Source: Brumimicrobium sp041655765 (GTDB lineage: Bacteria > Bacteroidota > Bacteroidia > Flavobacteriales_D > Crocinitomicaceae). From it: a stretch of 64,000 bases of DNA. This document shows positions 62,165-64,000 of this stretch, in pieces; position 1 is the first letter of the stretch, and each line of letters starts with the position of its first letter. The stretch is from contig JBBAEU010000004.1 of the NCBI GenBank assembly GCA_041655765.1, positions 62,001 through 126,000 of the forward strand. The letters run 5' to 3'. Position numbers and translations under genes: made by a program. The notes beneath the pieces were generated by a model. That model worked only from the letters and a program-made list of their open reading frames with translations, was not told where the DNA came from and searched no databases.

Positions 62165-63112
62165 TTACTGACTCACTTCATCTAGCAAAGCTAAATCAGC
62201 CTCATCTAAATTTAATGAGATACTTGATAAAATTTCTTTTAGCTGTGCCTCTGAAGTTGCACTGGAAATTGGTCCACCAATATTCGGTTGAGCAGACAAC
62301 CAAGCCAATGAAACTGCAGCAGGGACGCTGTCGTGCTTTTTAGCGATTTTATCTAACGCATCTAAAATATTTAACCCTTTTTCGTTGATGTATTTTCTTA
62401 CCCCATGACCACGTGGACTTTTGTTTAAATCTGCTTCTGAACGATATTTACCACTTAAAAATCCTGCTGCCAAAGCATAGTATGGAAAAACCGTAAGATC
62501 GTGTTTAGCCACAATTGGTGCATATTTTGTTTCGTATTCTTTACGCTCCACAAGGTTGTAAAGTGGTTGAAAAACTTGGTACTTTGCTATATTGTGTTTG
62601 CTTGAATACTCCAACGATTCCTTCAAACGTTCGGGAGAAATATTGGAGACAGCAATGTGCTTTACCTTTCCAGCCTCAATCAATTCGTTAAGCGTACCCA
62701 AAATTTCCGACACTGGCGTTTTTCCGTCATCATAATGCAAATAATATAAATCGATATAGTCTGTTTGCAATCTTTTTAACGATTTTTCAATCGTCTTCAA
62801 TATGTGTTCACGGCTGTTATCAATTTCGTGCACACCAGTTCTTCCACCTACTTTGGTTGCAATAATAACTTGGTTGCGATTATTACGGGCTTTCATCCAT
62901 TTTCCGATGATGGTTTCAGATTCTCCTCCTTCACCGCCATCAATCCAATAGGAATACATATCGGCAGTATCAATAAAGTTGAACCCTGCAGCTACAAAGG
63001 CATCCAAAATTTCAAAAGATTCTTCTTCGTTTAATGTCCAGCCAAAAACATTACCGCCTAATTTAATAGGAGCTACCTCTATATTTGTTTGACCTAATTT
63101 AATTTTTTTCAT
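62165..63112 (-). CDS. Aldo/keto reductase
   Basis: NADPH-dependent oxidoreductase of about 315 residues with a TIM-barrel. The catalytic set is Asp and Tyr in FIDTADMYSYW, Lys in IIATKVGGR and His in DLYYLHYDD. The NADP site is near SSATSEAQLKEIL at the C-terminus. A Met at 63127 would add five residues; 63112 (MKKIKLGQTNIEV) fits the family. Substrates are unreadable. It forms a redox pair with the flavin reductase gene downstream. Confidence 0.9.
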   Translation of the reverse strand: MKKIKLGQTNIEVAPIKLGGNVFGWTLNEEESFEILDAFVAAGFNFIDTADMYSYWIDGGEGGESETIIGKWMKARNNRNQVIIATKVGGRTGVHEIDNSREHILKTIEKSLKRLQTDYIDLYYLHYDDGKTPVSEILGTLNELIEAGKVKHIAVSNISPERLKESLEYSSKHNIAKYQVFQPLYNLVERKEYETKYAPIVAKHDLTVFPYYALAAGFLSGKYRSEADLNKSPRGHGVRKYINEKGLNILDALDKIAKKHDSVPAAVSLAWLSAQPNIGGPISSATSEAQLKEILSSISLNLDEADLALLDEVSQ

Positions 63113-63127
63113 TTTATTAATCATCAT

Positions 63128-63527
63128 TCTTATTAGTTAATCTTATATGATTTTTTATCATCCTGATTCTGTCTTTTTAAAATTTAACTATCCAATAAAC
63201 GTCCTATAATAGAATTTGTTTGGATTTAGGTTTTTGCTAATTTTTTAGTGACCTAAGCTCAATCTGATTTAAGCACGAAACTACAAATTTTATTTCGGAT
63301 AGGGAGTTGTTTGGATAGTTTCTTTGCGCTGTCTCAATCTAGAAATAATTTATATATTTATAGAAAATAAAACAGGTAATTTTACAGACAAAAATGGATT
63401 TAAGAAACATGGACATTGAAAAATGAACCCGTAAAAGCACCATTGTTAAAGATTTGTTTAATTTCTTGATTGCATTAAAAATAATGGATAATATAGAAAT
63501 GAGTTTTGAATTAAAAAGTATAGGATT
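63128..63527. other. Divergent intergenic region
   Basis: About 400 AT-rich bases between the aldo/keto reductase and the chromate-transporter-like gene. I see no credible gene, clear promoter or terminator. Confidence 0.4.
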
Positions 63528-64000
63528 TTGAGTTCTGAAAATAACAACAACATCAAGGAGCTAGCACGAATATTCTTAAAGTTAGGTTTTACGGCATTTG
63601 GAGGTCCTGCTGCCCACACGGCTATGATGCGGGAAGAGTTTGTGGTAAAAAGAGATTGGCTGACAGAACAGGAATTTCTTGATTTAATGGGGGCAACTAA
63701 CCTGATTCCAGGTCCAAACAGCACAGAATTAGCCATTCATATTGGTAAAGATAGAGGCGGTTGGAAAGGGATGATTATTGCAGGGAGTCTTTTTATTTTT
63801 CCAGCCATATTATTTACGGGAATCTTCGCTTATTTATACAAGATTTACGGTCAATTACCACAAATAGAACCTTTTATTTACGGTATTAAACCTGCCATTA
63901 TCGCTATTATTTTAGCTGCTGTATATCCTTTGGGTAAAAAATCATTAAAGTCGAAAGAATTGGGGATTATTGGAATTATAGTGCTTGGACTTTCCTTTTT
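63528..64000 (+). CDS. Chromate transporter family protein (3' end cut by window)
   Basis: Reading frame open to the window end, 157 codons seen. It begins at TTG (LSSENNNNIKELARIFL) after an in-frame TGA at 63507, and no ATG precedes the conserved part, so a TTG start is likely. The CHR domain is clear: FLKLGFTAFGGPAAHTAMM, DWLTEQEFLDLMGATNLIPG, GPNSTELAIHIG, then membrane helices. ChrA proteins exchange chromate for other anions; some members have other roles. The linked flavin reductase fits a chromate link but does not prove it. Confidence 0.85.
   Translation, partial: MSSENNNNIKELARIFLKLGFTAFGGPAAHTAMMREEFVVKRDWLTEQEFLDLMGATNLIPGPNSTELAIHIGKDRGGWKGMIIAGSLFIFPAILFTGIFAYLYKIYGQLPQIEPFIYGIKPAIIAIILAAVYPLGKKSLKSKELGIIGIIVLGLSF

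Noticed and set aside
63458..63736. Minus-strand frame of 92 codons
   Set aside because: It overlaps the conserved start of the chromate-transporter-like gene in antisense.
1..64000. Defence systems, prophage, insertion sequences, tRNA or rRNA genes
   Set aside because: I looked for nucleases, transposases, integrases, toxin pairs and tRNA-like sequences and saw none that could be supported.

Overview
The window looks like chromosomal DNA of an AT-rich member of the Bacteroidota, most likely order Flavobacteriales. The evidence is four large secreted proteins ending in the gliding-motility-associated (type B) C-terminal domain used by type IX secretion, Bacteroidota-type gene neighbourhoods (RelA/SpoT, metallophosphoesterase, Fur-like, purA, OstA-like), lipoprotein and outer-membrane barrel genes, and repeated TAnnTTTG boxes just upstream of genes, which is the Bacteroidota -7 promoter element. 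No tRNA, rRNA, insertion sequence, prophage or CRISPR array was found. One structural RNA, RNase P RNA (rnpB), is present at 10071-10432.

Layout. 1-9 kb: a UbiA-type prenyltransferase cut by the window edge, a YebC/PmpR protein, a TPMT-like methyltransferase, two tandem CPA2 antiporters with C-terminal universal-stress-like domains, 6-phosphofructokinase and the pyruvate dehydrogenase E1 beta subunit. 9-20 kb: a DUF58 protein, rnpB, an O-methyltransferase, a lipoprotein/phosphodiesterase pair, a Crp-like regulator with a hydrolase, a family 9 glycosyltransferase with an unknown partner, shikimate kinase, a small barrel protein, a three-domain aminopeptidase P and a SMUG2-like DNA glycosylase. 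20.3-26.7 kb: a tightly packed nucleotide-sugar operon (aminotransferase, UDP-glucose dehydrogenase, UDP-glucuronate decarboxylase-like SDR, hexapeptide acetyltransferase, UDP-HexNAc dehydrogenase, dTDP-glucose 4,6-dehydratase) that supplies activated sugars for surface polysaccharide. 27-42 kb: an esterase lipoprotein, a decayed MarR-like tail, membrane and haem proteins, an OstA-like envelope protein, purA, a Fur-like regulator, a membrane phosphoesterase, RelA/SpoT, fumarylacetoacetase, an ankyrin protein and two anion transporters. 42-57 kb: four type IX cargo proteins built from CUB, SprB-like, Ig-like and PKD modules, interleaved with small envelope genes, a TerC protein, a flavin reductase and a methyltransferase. 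57-64 kb: an ABC exporter, a signal-less periplasmic-binding-protein-like protein and menD in one operon, then a flavin reductase, an aldo/keto reductase and the start of a chromate-transporter-like gene cut by the window end.

How the genes work together. Three themes stand out: envelope construction (nucleotide sugars, glycosyltransferase, OstA-like protein, barrels, type IX adhesins), ion and stress handling (duplicated antiporters, SulP, Na/Pi, TerC, RelA/SpoT) and core metabolism (glycolysis, pyruvate dehydrogenase, purines, shikimate, menaquinone, tyrosine breakdown). I found no clear new defence or mobile system. The best candidates for something poorly described are the cytosolic binding-protein-like gene locked between an ABC exporter and menD, the modular and partly homogenised type IX cargo family, and several unexplained inverted repeats near promoters.
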